Origin: Azospirillum halopraeferens DSM 3675
GTDB taxonomy: Bacteria; Pseudomonadota; Alphaproteobacteria; Azospirillales; Azospirillaceae
Length of the DNA: 64,000 bases
Reading direction: 5' to 3'
Assembly (NCBI RefSeq): GCF_000429625.1
Contig: NZ_AUCF01000001.1
Location: 186,001-250,000, forward strand
The notes under the pieces were generated by a model. It was not told the origin of the DNA. It ran no database searches and worked only from the letters and a program-made list of their open reading frames with translations. Positions 56,376-64,000 of this stretch are shown here, piece by piece. The position numbers were made by a program, and so were the translations under genes. The first letter of the stretch is position 1. The number at the start of each line of letters is the position of its first letter.

Positions 56376-57490
56376 GCCGACAATCCCCGGCAGGCGAGTT
56401 CGCGGCGCATCTCCTCGATGCGATCGACGGCCATCTGGCGGCTCAGCCACTCCGACAGTTCCGTGAGGCCGGCGTCGAGGGACACCCGCGGCTCGTAGCC
56501 CAGCACGGTGCGGGCGCGATCGATGTCGGGGTAGCAGTGCCGGATGTCGCCGATGCGGCAGCGGCCGGTCACCTCCGGCTCGATGTCGGGCCGGCCGACC
56601 GCGACGGCGAGGGCCGCCGCCGCGTCGCGCACGGTGCGGCAGACGCCGCTGCCGATGTTGTAGACACCGCCGGCGGCCCGGTCGACGGTCAGCGCCAGGC
56701 GGATGGACTGCACCACGTCGTTCACATGCACGAAATCGCGGCGCTGGTTGCCGTCCTCGAAGATCAGCGGCGCCTTGCCGTTCAGCAGGCGCGCCGCAAA
56801 GTTGGCGAGGACGCCGGTGTAGGGATTGGACAGGGCCTGGCGGGTGCCGTAGCAGTTCCAGAACCGCAGGGCGACCCCGGGAATGCCGTAGGTCTCGCCG
56901 ATCATCAGGCAGAGCCGTTCCTGCACATATTTGGACAGGGCGTATACGGAGGCCAGAGTCGGGCGCATGTCCTCGTGGGTGGGGGCGGGGCGCACGCCGT
57001 CTCTCCCGGCGACCTCGTGCTCCCACCGGCCGGCGCGCATCTGCTCCACGCTGCGCGGGCCGACCTCCACCGGACGGCCTTCGGCATCCACGTAGAGACC
57101 TTCGCCGTAGACGCTCATGCTCGACGCGACGACGAGACGGCCGACCGGCTTTTCCACCAGCGCCTGCATCAGCACGGCGGTGCCGTGGTCATTGGCCCCG
57201 ACATACTCCCCCACCTGGTACATGCTCTGTCCCACGCCGACACGGGCGGCCAGGTGAACCACCATGTCGGATCCGTTGAGCGCCCGGCGCACCGCGTCGG
57301 CATCGCGGACGTCGCCCCGCTGCAACTCGACATCGGCGGCGAGATAGTCGGGGCGCCGCCCGCTGTCGCCATGCACCTGCGGTTCCAGCGAGTCCAGCAC
57401 CCGCACCCGGTACCCCCGGGCCAGCAGGTCATCGGCAAGATGGGAACCGATGAAGCCGGCACCGCCGGTGATGAGAACGCGAGGCATCAT
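56372..57490 (-). CDS. NAD-dependent epimerase/dehydratase (UDP-glucose 4-epimerase-like)
   Basis: This 372-residue extended SDR is the first gene of the leftward cluster. The NAD motif 'RVLITGGAGFIGSHLADDLL' and 'VVHLAARVGVGQSMYQVGEY' are followed by 'VASSMSVYGEGLY'. The catalytic 'YALSKYVQERLCLMI' (YxxxK) and 'DFVHVNDVVQSIRLALT' complete the fold. An insert of ~50 residues between the Ser and Tyr motifs ('RSVEQMRAGRWEHEVAGRDG') is longer than in standard GalE. ATG 57490 follows GGAGG with 8-base spacing. It should provide a modified sugar nucleotide for the transferases downstream. Confidence 0.88.
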   Translation of the reverse strand: MMPRVLITGGAGFIGSHLADDLLARGYRVRVLDSLEPQVHGDSGRRPDYLAADVELQRGDVRDADAVRRALNGSDMVVHLAARVGVGQSMYQVGEYVGANDHGTAVLMQALVEKPVGRLVVASSMSVYGEGLYVDAEGRPVEVGPRSVEQMRAGRWEHEVAGRDGVRPAPTHEDMRPTLASVYALSKYVQERLCLMIGETYGIPGVALRFWNCYGTRQALSNPYTGVLANFAARLLNGKAPLIFEDGNQRRDFVHVNDVVQSIRLALTVDRAAGGVYNIGSGVCRTVRDAAAALAVAVGRPDIEPEVTGRCRIGDIRHCYPDIDRARTVLGYEPRVSLDAGLTELSEWLSRQMAVDRIEEMRRELACRGLSA

Positions 57491-57776
57491 GGATGCGACC
57501 TCCGGGACGTCGGAATGGGACGGGCGGGAGAAGCCCGCGGGACGGGCGCCTTTGCGTGGCTTGAACGCTGCTGCTCCGGCACCGGTTCCCCGAAATCCGC
57601 GCAACGGTGTGCTTTCCGGGCGACGGTCGGGCGGGCAAAAGGTGGCGGACGTGGAAACCCGTGTCGATCGCGCAACCGGAATGACGGGCGGACCACGTTG
57701 GGCTAGACTGAATGGAAAGGGCCATCGGCACGGAACGTGCCGAAAGGCTGACTTCAGTCGGGGCAGGAACGACGCC
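57491..57776. other. Divergent intergenic region of the glycan cluster and a solute-binding protein gene
   Basis: These 286 bp hold the promoters of both directions. A rightward promoter is proposed at 57681-57709. The stretch is GC-rich, with no gene recognised. Confidence 0.4.
57681..57709 (+). promoter_or_regulatory. Predicted promoter of the solute-binding protein gene
   Basis: ATGACG (57681-57686) and TAGACT (57704-57709) are separated by 17 bases, close to the relaxed TTGACG/TATAAT pattern of alphaproteobacterial sigma-70. The start codon is 68 bp downstream of the -10 box. Confidence 0.35.
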
Positions 57777-59075
57777 ATGGGCGGTTGGCTGGTGCGGGGG
57801 CTTGTGTGCGCGGCCGGCGCGGCGGTGTTTGCGGCGGCCGGGGGTGTGGTGGTTCCGACAGCAGCGGCAGCGGGGGTGACCGTCACGCTCACCTGCTTCG
57901 CCAGCCCCGGCTTCGCCGATTCGTGCCGGGCTTCGGCGGCGGCGTGGGAGAAGCGCACCGGCAACACCGTGCGCCTGCACTACCAGCCGGAGGACACCAC
58001 CACCGTCCTGCAGATCGACCATGCGCTGCTGGAGGCGGGATCGCCGGACGTGGACGTTTTCCAGGTCGACGTCATCTGGCCGGGCATTCTCGCCCGCCAT
58101 TTCGTCGACCTGCGTCCCTATGTGAGCGACGACGAGATCGCGGCGCACTTTCCGCAGATCATCGCCAACAACACGGTGGACGGCCGGCTGGTCGCCATGC
58201 CCTGGTACACGGACGCCGGCCTGCTGTATTTCCGCAAGGACCTGCTGGAGTCGTACGGGCGCCGTCCGCCCGACACCTGGGCGGAACTGGCGCAGACGGC
58301 GGAGGCCATCGTCGACGGGGAGCGCAAGCGCGGCAACCGCACCCTTTCCGGCTTCCTGTGGCAGGGGCGCGCCTATGAGGGGCTCACCTGCAACGCGCTG
58401 GAATGGATCGACAGTTTCGGCGGCGGCGCCATCGTCGAGGCGGACGGCACGGTGTCCGTCGATAACCCGCGCGCCGTCGCCGCCCTGGAAACGGCGGCCG
58501 GCTGGTTGGGGCGGATCACACCGCGGGCGGTGCTGTTCTATGGCGAGAACGAATCGCGCGACGCCTTCCGGGCCGGCGACGCGGTGTTCCTGCGCAACTG
58601 GCCCTTCGCCTGGGCGCAGCTCAATGCTCCCGACAGCCCGGTGGCCGGACGGGTCGGGGTCACCGCCCTGCCGCGTGGCGGCAACTCGGGCAAGCGCACG
58701 GGCACGCTGGGCGGCTGGCAGCTCGCCGTGTCGCGCCATTCCCGCAACGTCGAGGCGGCGGTCGATCTGGTCCGTTTCATGACCGGGCGCGAGGAGCAGA
58801 AGCGCCGCGCCGTCCACTGGTCCTACAGCCCGACCATCGCAGACCTGTACCGGGACGCGGAGGTGCTGGCGGCCAACCCGTTCCTGGCCGACCTGCACGC
58901 CACCCTGGTCGACGCCGTTGCCCGTCCGTCGCGCCGGACCGGGGCGCGGTACGGAGAGGTATCCGCCGCCTTCTGGACGGCTGTGCACGCGACCCTGTCC
59001 GGGACGGGCACGGCCGCGGCCAACCTGGCGGACCTGGGCGGGGCGCTGCGGCGGATGGAAAAGAGCGGGTGGTGA
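57777..59075 (+). CDS. ABC transporter family 1 solute-binding protein (trehalose/maltose ThuE-like), orphan
   Basis: This 432-residue periplasmic sugar-binding protein has a signal peptide of ~33 residues rich in Ala and Val. The mature start 'VTVTLTCFASPGFADSCRAS' and 'VDVFQVDVIWPGILARHF' resemble ThuE-type trehalose/maltose binders. 'AYEGLTCNALEWIDSFGGG' and 'RNWPFAWAQLN' are later ligand-site segments. Two Cys near the N-terminus may form a disulfide. No permease or ATPase gene is next to it, so it either works with components elsewhere or is a chemoreceptor or sensor ligand carrier. It is divergent from the glycan cluster. Confidence 0.88.
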   Translation: MGGWLVRGLVCAAGAAVFAAAGGVVVPTAAAAGVTVTLTCFASPGFADSCRASAAAWEKRTGNTVRLHYQPEDTTTVLQIDHALLEAGSPDVDVFQVDVIWPGILARHFVDLRPYVSDDEIAAHFPQIIANNTVDGRLVAMPWYTDAGLLYFRKDLLESYGRRPPDTWAELAQTAEAIVDGERKRGNRTLSGFLWQGRAYEGLTCNALEWIDSFGGGAIVEADGTVSVDNPRAVAALETAAGWLGRITPRAVLFYGENESRDAFRAGDAVFLRNWPFAWAQLNAPDSPVAGRVGVTALPRGGNSGKRTGTLGGWQLAVSRHSRNVEAAVDLVRFMTGREEQKRRAVHWSYSPTIADLYRDAEVLAANPFLADLHATLVDAVARPSRRTGARYGEVSAAFWTAVHATLSGTGTAAANLADLGGALRRMEKSGW

Positions 59076-59096
59076 TCGCCCGCGCGGGGAACGGAC

Positions 59097-59570
59097 CTAC
59101 ACGCTGAACCGGCTGACCAGCGGCATCGATGGTCCGGATTCGGCGCGGCGGTAGGCAGCGAGCGCAGCGCCCCACGGTTCGATGTGGAGGCCGGTGCCGA
59201 TGGCCTCCTGGGCGATGGTCTGCGCCACGTAGCCGGCGGTCGGGCCGGCGGTGAGCGGGACGGGGGAGGCGGTGACCGGGCCGCGCTCGTCTCCGCCACC
59301 GGCTGCGAATCCGCCACCGCCCGTGTCTCCGGCCCCGCCGGCGCGGCGGCGGCCATCGGAGGTGCCGGCGCGGCCGCCGCGCCCGACGGAGTCCTCCGTC
59401 GCTTCGATCTCCGGTTCCTGGCGGCGGCGCTGCTGCTCGCCGGGAATCGGCTGGACCGGCGTTACCGGTATGGCCTCCGACATCAGCAACGTCTTCAGGC
59501 GCCCGAGCCCGGAGGAGCCGGAGGCGGGTCCGAAGGCGGACGGCGGGGGCAGGGCGGCGATCGCGGTCAC
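59097..59570 (-). CDS. Hypothetical protein, Gly/Arg-rich middle
   Basis: This 157-residue protein has a low-complexity centre (Gly, Arg and Glu from ~45 to 100, for example 'GGAGDTGGGGFAAGGG') and a better ordered C-terminus. The end 'YVAQTIAQEAIGTGLHIEPW' plus 'AALAAYRRAE' looks helical and may be the conserved part. The start is GTG 59570; an internal ATG at 59483 is possible. There is no signal peptide, membrane segment or known family. It is convergent with the solute-binding protein gene, 21 bp apart. It is probably a real but lineage-restricted gene. Confidence 0.5.
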   Translation of the reverse strand: MTAIAALPPPSAFGPASGSSGLGRLKTLLMSEAIPVTPVQPIPGEQQRRRQEPEIEATEDSVGRGGRAGTSDGRRRAGGAGDTGGGGFAAGGGDERGPVTASPVPLTAGPTAGYVAQTIAQEAIGTGLHIEPWGAALAAYRRAESGPSMPLVSRFSV

Positions 59571-59729
59571 GGGGCGGGCCGGGTGGGGTTGCGAGGCATG
59601 ATGATCGGAAAATGCAGCCTAGCAGCCCGTGGTTCCCGGAATCTTAATGGAGGCCCCGGATTGATCACATTGGATATAAATCGGGTTGTGCCCGGACGGG
59701 ACGGCGCTGCTCCGGCCGGGACGGACGCG
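59571..59729. other. AT-richer intergenic spacer
   Basis: This 159-bp spacer contains a noticeably AT-rich patch (59630-59690) that could hold the promoter for the leftward hypothetical gene. Nothing else was recognised. Confidence 0.35.
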
Positions 59730-60200
59730 TTACGACGATTGCGAGGTCAGCACGGGATCGCTGCCCCGCGTGCGGCGGATCACCGAACGGGCTTCCACGG
59801 TCAGGTCACCCAATCCGAGCATCCGGCGGAACAGGGCATTGACACGGGTCGAGGTGCGGACGACCAGCACCCCGGTCGCCCGGTCCTCAAAGATGGTCAG
59901 CGGTGCGGGGGAGGACCCGAGATAGCCGGCGGGGAAGGCGGCGTCGAAGAACTTGCGAACATGGCCGTCGCGCTGTTCGTCCACATGCACGCGACCGCCC
60001 GCCAGGGCGGCGGCATCGAGAGCGCGGGACAGGCGCGCCTCCACTATGTAGCCGCGGGCCGCGTCGAATCCCAACCCCGCACCGCAGGCCAGCGGAACGG
60101 CCGCCATCATGGCCAGAACCATACCGGTTCGCCGTCGGGATTGCCGTGCCGAGTGTTGGCCCCGAGACCCCCGCGCCGCGCCGAAGTCGATCATCGTCAT
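59730..60200 (-). CDS. TadE/TadG-like pilus-assembly protein, short form
   Basis: This 156-residue protein resembles the N-terminal part of TadG. A basic leader comes first, then a single membrane segment ('GMVLAMMAAVPLACGAGLGF'). The typical 'DAARGYIVEARLSRALDAAAL' helix follows, in which an Ala/Leu-rich pilin-like segment precedes the extracytoplasmic part. The large C-terminal von Willebrand-type domain of full TadG is missing, and the rest is a small beta-rich region ending in 'RRTRGSDPVLTSQSS'. No other Tad/Flp pilus genes are in the window, so it is an orphan here. Confidence 0.75.
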   Translation of the reverse strand: MTMIDFGAARGSRGQHSARQSRRRTGMVLAMMAAVPLACGAGLGFDAARGYIVEARLSRALDAAALAGGRVHVDEQRDGHVRKFFDAAFPAGYLGSSPAPLTIFEDRATGVLVVRTSTRVNALFRRMLGLGDLTVEARSVIRRTRGSDPVLTSQSS

Positions 60201-60511
60201 GGCATCCCCGCCGGCGTCGCGCCGTCCCTGATACAGTTACCGGGAAAAGTTAGTGGGCCGAATACGGCAACCGCGCCATTCATTACAGTAGTCCGTTGAA
60301 AATGGCAAGTTCCCGGTCTTCGGATTTTAATACAGTTGTAATCGGCGACCCCGGAAATGGCGCCTTCGTTGCCGAAGTCTTTCGGGAAAATTGAATAAAA
60401 GTGGCGCAATCCTCCCGGCTGCACGGATGTCGGGGTGTTTGTCGACGGTTGAGGACATAGCATCCGGCGGACGCCGGCGGTCGCGACAAAATGCAGACCC
60501 GGCGTCGGGCG
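60201..60511. other. Intergenic region, AT-rich, no gene recognised
   Basis: About 311 bp between the leftward TadG-like gene and the end of the next leftward gene. AT content is clearly raised from 60230 to 60420 (long A and T runs), consistent with a promoter or horizontally acquired spacer. No ORF with coding character or RNA gene was identified. Confidence 0.45.
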
Positions 60512-60832
60512 TCAGGCGAAGGCGCTTGCGAAGACGGCGCGGGCGGCGGGCAGGGTCAGGAGCACGGCGCCGACGAGCCAGATGCGCAGCGTGACGGACT
60601 CGGCCGGCCGCGGTGCCAGCCGTTCGTAGAGCGCTGCGGGGACGCCGCTGAGCATGAGGGTCAGGGCGGCCAACACCAGGGGTGTGAGAAAGAAGACCAT
60701 GCCGGGCACGGCCAGCAGGAACCCCGGCATCCACACCACCGCCGTCCGCCACAGCACTCCGGCCGCCGGTGACAGGAAACCGTTGGCCAGGGCCACCGCC
60801 CCGAGCAGGGCCAGGGTTCGCCGGCGCATCAT
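60512..60832 (-). CDS. Small membrane protein (three helices)
   Basis: This 106-residue hydrophobic protein has about three membrane segments ('TLALLGAVALANGFLSPAAG', 'VVWMPGFLLAVPGMVFFL', 'LRIWLVGAVLLTLPAARAVF'). It starts one base after the stop codon of the upstream membrane gene, and the two probably form an operon. No family was recognised and no functional residues stand out. Confidence 0.6.
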   Translation of the reverse strand: MMRRRTLALLGAVALANGFLSPAAGVLWRTAVVWMPGFLLAVPGMVFFLTPLVLAALTLMLSGVPAALYERLAPRPAESVTLRIWLVGAVLLTLPAARAVFASAFA

Positions 60833-60833
60833 C

Positions 60834-61130
60834 TCAGCCTCCCCAACCGGGATGCAGAATCCCCATCAGAACGACCACGGACAGGGTTCCGCGCACGAAG
60901 AAGACCCAGGCCGCGGCCAGCGGCACCAGCAGGACCGGCGGCACCGCGCGCGGCGTCACCAGGGCGGCGATGGCCACCAGCCAGTCGGTGGCCATGCGCA
61001 GCGTCCGGGACACCGGGTGCCGTGGATCGGCGGGGCCGACGCGTTCCCACGCGAAACGGGCCACGCACAGCCAGCCGAACGCGGCGAGCACGTAGGACAG
61101 AAACCAGAAGGGAAGGAAGGCGGCGGGCAT
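60834..61130 (-). CDS. Small membrane protein, YggT-like pattern
   Basis: This 98-residue protein has two to three membrane segments ('FLPFWFLSYVLAAFGWLCVA', 'ATDWLVAIAALVTPRAVP', 'VPLAAAWVFFVRGTLSVVVL'). The order helix, 'DPRHPVSRTLRMATD', helix and 'TPRAVPPVLLV' recalls the YggT (YGGT repeat) family, but the match is weak. ATG 61130 is chosen because the hydrophobic part starts directly there. It is followed by another small membrane gene at 1 bp spacing and is divergent from the PAS/DnaQ-like gene. Confidence 0.55.
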   Translation of the reverse strand: MPAAFLPFWFLSYVLAAFGWLCVARFAWERVGPADPRHPVSRTLRMATDWLVAIAALVTPRAVPPVLLVPLAAAWVFFVRGTLSVVVLMGILHPGWGG

Positions 61131-61233
61131 GCGCGGGATCTTACCCCGGGTGGCACTTCGGCCGCACCCTTCTCCGCACCGGCCGGCGGCGCTACAGTCC
61201 CGGCTCGTCGGCAGCGGTTGCGGGGAGCGGGGG

Positions 61234-62514
61234 ATGGGCGGCACGTATCGTGCGGCAATTCTGGGACTGGCGGTGGCCGGGATGGCCGTCGCCTATCTCG
61301 CCGCCGACGCGGCGCGGCGCGCCGGCGCCGACATCGAGGGACTCTACGCCGACATGGGGGTGGCCGGACTCGGCATCATCGCGCTGTGGTTCGTCTTCGC
61401 CCGGCTGTCCCGCCATTTCCGCGACATGCGGCGGCTGCGCGACGACATCACGGCGCTGCGCCACCACCGCGGCGGCCCCGGCGCCTGGGACGGCGGCCGC
61501 GGCGACGAATTGGGGCGGCTGGCCGACGCCATGGCGGACGCGTTCCGGCGGGAGCGGCGGGCCGGAACCCGTGCCGGCGACCGCCTGGCGGCGGTGGCCA
61601 CGGCGCTGGAGGAGCCGGTGGCGGTGCTGAGTGACACCGGGCGAATCGTCGCTCTGAACCCTCCGGCGGCGCGACTCCTGGGCGCCAACGCCGCCGTGGG
61701 AATGGACGTTTACGACCTGATCGGCCGTCCGGCCCTGTTCCGCGCCATCGAGCAGGCGCGGGGAGGCGGCGAGCCCGCAGGTGCCCAACTGGTGCGCTGG
61801 GACGGCGCCGTGTTCCCGGCCCGGGTCGCCGATCTCGGACTAGGAGCGGGGGTCGCGGTGATCTTTCCCGTCCGGCCGCCGGAGTACCGACCGGCCCGCG
61901 CGGCCCGCCCCGCCGTTGCCGGCCCCGGCGACGGGGATGCGCTGGGCACGCTTCCGATGACCGCGCTGTGGGTGGCGACGACCGAGCCGGCCACCGGCGG
62001 CGGACGGGTGATCGCCATTGGCACCGTCCGCCTGTCGGGGGCGCGGGTATTCCGCACCGTTTCCTTCGATCTGCCGGTGGACCCCGGCGAGTCGCTGTCC
62101 CCGGCCGTGACGGAGGCCTATCGCATGCCGGCCAACGCCGTCGCCGGAGCGCAGACCTTCCCCAATGTCTGGCGTGTCGTTGCGGAGGCTCTGCGCGGCT
62201 GCCTCGTCGTCGGTGTCGGTGTGGACGCGGCGCTGGCCGCCCTGGCCCGCGAGGTCGAGGGTGCCGGTCTCGACCGGTTCGAGCCACCGCCGTCCCTCGA
62301 CCTCGGCCCGCTGGCCAGGGCGCTGGAGCCGGCGGCGGGGGTGGACGTGCCGTCCCTGGCCGCAGCCTTCGGCGTCGATCTTCGGGCGGGGAAGGGGAGT
62401 GCCCCGCACGCCCTGCTGACCGCCGAACTGGCTTCGGCGCTGGTGCGCCGCCTGGAGGAGCGCGGTGTGCGGACGCTCGGCGAGGCGCGGGCGCTGGCGC
62501 CGGACGATGGATGA
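61234..62514 (+). CDS. Membrane PAS protein with degenerate DnaQ-like exonuclease domain
   Basis: This 426-residue protein has two membrane segments (~7-25, ~42-60), a linker ('GRGDELGRLADAMADAFRRE', HAMP-like), a PAS domain (~125-215, 'PVAVLSDTGRIVALNPPAAR') and a C-terminal DnaQ/ExoI-like fold (~245-425). In that fold the DxE of ExoI ('FDTETTG') is replaced by 'VATTEPATG', the middle motif 'HNxxFD' by 'VGVGVDAAL', and the last motif keeps His ('PHALLTAEL') but loses Asp. Most metal-binding acids are absent, so it is probably a catalytically dead nuclease used as a binding or signalling module. ATG 61234 has a GGGGAGCGG site. Confidence 0.75.
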   Translation: MGGTYRAAILGLAVAGMAVAYLAADAARRAGADIEGLYADMGVAGLGIIALWFVFARLSRHFRDMRRLRDDITALRHHRGGPGAWDGGRGDELGRLADAMADAFRRERRAGTRAGDRLAAVATALEEPVAVLSDTGRIVALNPPAARLLGANAAVGMDVYDLIGRPALFRAIEQARGGGEPAGAQLVRWDGAVFPARVADLGLGAGVAVIFPVRPPEYRPARAARPAVAGPGDGDALGTLPMTALWVATTEPATGGGRVIAIGTVRLSGARVFRTVSFDLPVDPGESLSPAVTEAYRMPANAVAGAQTFPNVWRVVAEALRGCLVVGVGVDAALAALAREVEGAGLDRFEPPPSLDLGPLARALEPAAGVDVPSLAAAFGVDLRAGKGSAPHALLTAELASALVRRLEERGVRTLGEARALAPDDG

Positions 62515-62519
62515 AAGCG

Positions 62520-62987
62520 CTACCGCCACACCGGCATGCGGCCGCGGCGGACCGCCTGCACGGCCTGGTCGAGAGTCTGGAGGAACCGCGAACGGTCCTG
62601 CGGGCTCAGCGGCCGCGGCCCGCCCGAGGCGACGCCCATGTCGCGCAAGTCGCTCATCAGCGCGCGCCCGGCCAGCGCCTGGCCGATGTTGTCGGGTGTG
62701 AAGGGTCGGCCGTTGGTGCCGATGACCACCGCTCCCTTCTTCACCGTGCGGTCGGCCAGGGGGATGTCGGCGGTGATGACGATGTCCATGGCCTGCGCCC
62801 GCTCGGCGATCCAGTCGTCGGCGGCATCGAACCCCGCGCCGACCACGACCAACTCCGCCCGGCACTCCGTCGGCAGCCGCAGCGGCTGGTTGGAGACCAG
62901 CAGGACCTTGATGTCGTAGCGGCCGGCGACCCGGTAGACCTCGGCCTTCATGGGACAGGCGTCGGCGTCGATGAAGATGTCCGGCAT
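62520..62987 (-). CDS. YaiI/YqxD-family (DUF188) protein
   Basis: This 155-residue protein of the UPF0178 family has the PIN-like fold. Conserved pieces are 'PDIFIDADACPMKAEVYRVA', 'VVVGAGFDAADDWIAERA', 'DIVITADIPLADRTVKKG' and 'MSDLRDMGVASGGPRPLSPQ'. Acidic residues in 'DADACP' and 'TADIPLAD' could bind metal, but no activity is established. ATG 62987 matches the family start. It is tail-to-tail with the PAS protein gene (5 bp apart). Name sure, function unknown. Confidence 0.93.
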   Translation of the reverse strand: MPDIFIDADACPMKAEVYRVAGRYDIKVLLVSNQPLRLPTECRAELVVVGAGFDAADDWIAERAQAMDIVITADIPLADRTVKKGAVVIGTNGRPFTPDNIGQALAGRALMSDLRDMGVASGGPRPLSPQDRSRFLQTLDQAVQAVRRGRMPVWR

Positions 62988-63217
62988 CGCGGGTGACCTT
63001 AAGCCTGGCGCCGGCGTGCCGGCAACGGCCCGATCCCGGCGGCTCCTCTCCGGCGCCCACCATAGCGGGCAGCGGCGGGACAGGCAAACGCCGGTGCGGG
63101 GACAAGCCGACCGCCGGCCTTCCAACGCAACCGGCGATGCGCTAAAACCCTGCGCAATCCGGTCGGCGCTGCGGGCGCCCGATTTCCTTTTTTCCCTCAT
63201 AAGGGTCGGAGAGGCGC

Positions 63218-64000
63218 ATGGCGTCCTACCAGTATGTCTATGTCATGAAGGGCCTGTCGAAGGTCTATCCCGGTGGCAAGAAAGTGCTGGAGAACATCTG
63301 GCTGAGCTTTCTTCCCGGCGCGAAGATCGGCGTTCTCGGCGTCAACGGCGCCGGCAAATCGACGCTGATGAAGATCATGGCCGGGTACGACAAGGACTAC
63401 TCCGGCGAGGCCTGGGCGGCGCAAGGCGCCAAGGTCGGCTACCTGCCGCAGGAGCCCCAGCTCGACCCGACCAAGACCGTCCAGGAGAACGTGCTGGATG
63501 CCCTGGCGGAGACCAAGGGCCTGGTCGACCGCTTCAACGCGGTGTCGGAGCTGATGGGCGATCCCGATGCCGACTTCGACGCGCTGATGGCCGAGCAGGC
63601 GGAGCTGCAGGAGAAGATCGACGCCGCCGACGCCTGGGACCTCGACCGCACGGTCGAGATCGCCATGGACGCCCTGCGCTGCCCGCCCGGCGATGCCGAT
63701 GTCACCAAGCTGTCGGGCGGTGAGAAGCGCCGGGTGGCGCTGTGCAAGCTGCTGCTGGAGAAGCCCGATCTGCTGCTCCTCGACGAGCCGACCAACCACC
63801 TGGACGCGGAGTCCGTGGCTTGGCTGGAGCGTCACCTGCAGGAGTACAAGGGCACCGTCGTGCTGGTCACCCACGACCGCTATTTCCTCGACAACGTGAC
63901 CGGCTGGATCCTCGAACTGGACCGCGGCCAGGGCTTCCCGTACGAGGGCAACTACTCCGCGTGGCTGGAGCAGAAGCAGAAGCGGCTGGAGCAGGAAGGC
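63218..64000 (+). CDS. ettA: ABC-F protein EttA, energy-dependent translational throttle (3' end outside window)
   Basis: EttA is a ribosome-binding ATPase with two ABC domains that gates the first peptide bond according to energy state. The visible 261 residues cover the first ATPase. Walker A is '[20 protein letters not shown]', the signature '[20 protein letters not shown]' and Walker B '[20 protein letters not shown]'. It is followed by the start of the linker ('[16 protein letters not shown]'). The N-terminus '[20 protein letters not shown]' is the characteristic start of the EttA subgroup. ATG 63218 has GGAGAGG upstream. The gene runs past base 64000. Confidence 0.95.
   Translation, partial: MASYQYVYVMKGLSKVYPGGKKVLENIWLSFLPGAKIGVLGVNGAGKSTLMKIMAGYDKDYSGEAWAAQGAKVGYLPQEPQLDPTKTVQENVLDALAETKGLVDRFNAVSELMGDPDADFDALMAEQAELQEKIDAADAWDLDRTVEIAMDALRCPPGDADVTKLSGGEKRRVALCKLLLEKPDLLLLDEPTNHLDAESVAWLERHLQEYKGTVVLVTHDRYFLDNVTGWILELDRGQGFPYEGNYSAWLEQKQKRLEQEG

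Overview
The window is a 64-kb piece of a very GC-rich chromosome from an alphaproteobacterium, most likely a Rhodospirillales/Azospirillum-like organism. This rests on gene content and order (PBP1A next to prfB, a family 1 sugar-binding protein, archaeal-type RibH, Tad-type and HD-GYP proteins), on dense G/C-ending codons and on many short ATGA/GTGA overlaps. No rRNA, CRISPR array, prophage or insertion sequence was seen. One tRNA gene (tRNA-Gln, anticodon CUG) is present.

Layout. 0-6.4 kb: the end of a class A penicillin-binding protein, prfB with a textbook +1 programmed frameshift, a small secreted peptidoglycan-binding protein, an HD-GYP sensor and a NicO-type metal exporter behind a perfect Zur-like operator. 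6.4-15.4 kb: an accessory island next to tRNA-Gln. It carries a type I restriction-modification operon (hsdR, a HEPN-motif gene, hsdM, hsdS and a truncated nuclease-like gene). An 18/20-bp copy of the tRNA 3' end lies at 7179, on the far side of the operon. 15.6-25 kb: Ppx/GppA, RlmE, two alpha/beta hydrolases, a cupin, a UDP-glucuronate decarboxylase, an orphan sensor kinase and a Na/Pi symporter-like protein. 25-29 kb: a cobalamin operon (a possible riboswitch, ABC ATPase, CobU, CobO, CobQ). 29-36 kb: MltA, an RNA m5C methyltransferase, GNAT enzymes, rhomboid protease, MTA phosphorylase and pseudouridine-5'-phosphate glycosidase. 36-41 kb: a small protein, a ligase-associated exonuclease plus ATP-dependent DNA ligase pair, an MFS exporter, a CYTH protein and RibH. 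41.7-49.3 kb: a 1332-residue hybrid kinase, a response regulator with a large unknown N-terminal part, and guaB. 49.3-57.5 kb: a leftward gene cluster of two sugar-nucleotide epimerases, a B12-binding radical SAM enzyme, a GT4 glycosyltransferase and three tandem CgeB-like glycosyltransferases. 57.8-64 kb: an orphan solute-binding protein, small hypotheticals, a TadG-like protein, a PAS plus degenerate DnaQ-like protein, a YaiI-family protein and the start of ettA.

The two most interesting blocks are the tRNA-bounded island, where a HEPN-motif gene is translationally coupled inside a type I R-M operon, and the glycan cluster at 49.3-57.5 kb, which couples radical SAM/B12 chemistry with CgeB-type transferases. 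Product names come from recognisable motifs and remembered family patterns. No database search was possible.
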